From Bacillota bacterium (GTDB lineage: Bacteria > Bacillota > Clostridia > Christensenellales > Aristaeellaceae): a DNA stretch of 5,027 nucleotides. Shown here in pieces: positions 4,813 through 5,027 of the stretch. Made by a program: the position numbers and the translations under genes. The notes beneath the pieces were generated by a model. That model made no database searches and had not been told where the DNA came from. It saw only the letters and a list, made by a program, of their open reading frames with translations. The DNA lies in NCBI GenBank assembly GCA_023421395.1, contig JAEZTL010000015.1:1-5027 (forward strand), given 5' to 3'. Each line of letters begins with the position of its first letter. Position 1 is the first letter of the stretch.

Positions 4813-5027
4813 CTACGCGTTCTCGGTGCCGTCAAACACGATGGCGACCTTGCCGCACCTGCCGCTGGCCATCAGCTGGTAGGCCTTGTCCGCGTCCGAA
4901 AGCCTGAAGCGGTGGGTGATCAAATCCTCCGGGTGGATGTTCCAGCGCGTAAGCCGCTCCACCAGGTCCTCCATCCGCGCCAAGCTGGTCACCCAGGAGC
5001 CGTAGATGGTCTTCTGGTCGTGAATGA
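4813..5027 (-). CDS. Zinc-type alcohol dehydrogenase (MDR superfamily), C-terminal part
   Basis: Only the last 70 residues are present; the start lies beyond the right edge and the TAG stop is at 4815-4813. The visible part reads IHDQKTIYGSWVTSLARMED, then LVERLTRWNIHPEDLITHRF, then RLSDADKAYQLMASGRCGKV. This is the usual C-terminal end of medium-chain dehydrogenases. It has the strand and turn (IYGSW) that closes the nucleotide-binding domain and the helix before HPEDLITHRF. The L.DADKAY...SG..GKV.I pattern closes the catalytic domain. Members oxidise alcohols or polyols with NAD(P), often using zinc, but the zinc and cofactor-binding residues lie outside the window, so substrate and metal cannot be judged. 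Confidence 0.88.
   Translation of the reverse strand, partial: IHDQKTIYGSWVTSLARMEDLVERLTRWNIHPEDLITHRFRLSDADKAYQLMASGRCGKVAIVFDGTENA

Overview
The window looks like chromosomal DNA of a GC-rich anaerobic Firmicute, most likely a Clostridia-class organism. I infer this from the strong AAGGAGG-type ribosome binding sites, sigma-A promoters with consensus TATAAT boxes, a DUF1292 protein, a DUF5317 protein, a stand-alone HD-GYP protein and an internalin-like leucine-rich-repeat protein. No species can be named. Every gene I can support lies on the minus strand, so transcription runs from position 5027 towards position 1. The long plus-strand frames are antisense shadows. I see no mobile element, CRISPR array or phage gene.

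In the direction of transcription the layout is as follows. The C-terminal end of a zinc-type (MDR) alcohol dehydrogenase (4813-5027) enters from the right edge and is closed by a GC-rich terminator (4767-4799). A consensus promoter (4655-4683) then drives a small acidic DUF1292 protein (4255-4602), which carries an unusual cysteine cluster and a repeat-encoded Asp/Glu tail and ends at a 13-bp-stem terminator (4179-4214). About 360 bases without a convincing gene follow. Next comes a promoter whose -10 box sits inside a perfect dyad (3784-3819), driving a 230-residue unrecognised protein (3044-3736).

The most interesting part is 2837-3043. An 80-base leader (2921-3000) can fold almost completely into a closed multibranch structure: an outer helix, a stem capped by a GNRA tetraloop, a second stem, and a third stem that contains part of the Shine-Dalgarno sequence. 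The outer helix ends exactly at the start codon of a 27-residue hydrophobic peptide. Behind it come an intact HD-GYP cyclic-di-GMP phosphodiesterase with about eight membrane segments (1479-2756) and a DUF5317 membrane protein (937-1482), the last two overlapping by ATGA. I read this as one operon: a structured leader, a short exported or membrane peptide, a membrane-bound c-di-GMP hydrolase and a membrane partner. It could be a c-di-GMP signalling unit with a translational RNA switch. That function is inference; the fold and gene order are visible in the sequence.

A terminator (893-918) ends that operon. A near-consensus promoter (827-855) then drives tRNA-Arg(CCU) with an encoded CCA end (712-788), followed by its own terminator (653-682). 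After about 300 bases of apparently empty DNA, a secreted leucine-rich-repeat protein begins at 352 and runs off the left edge.
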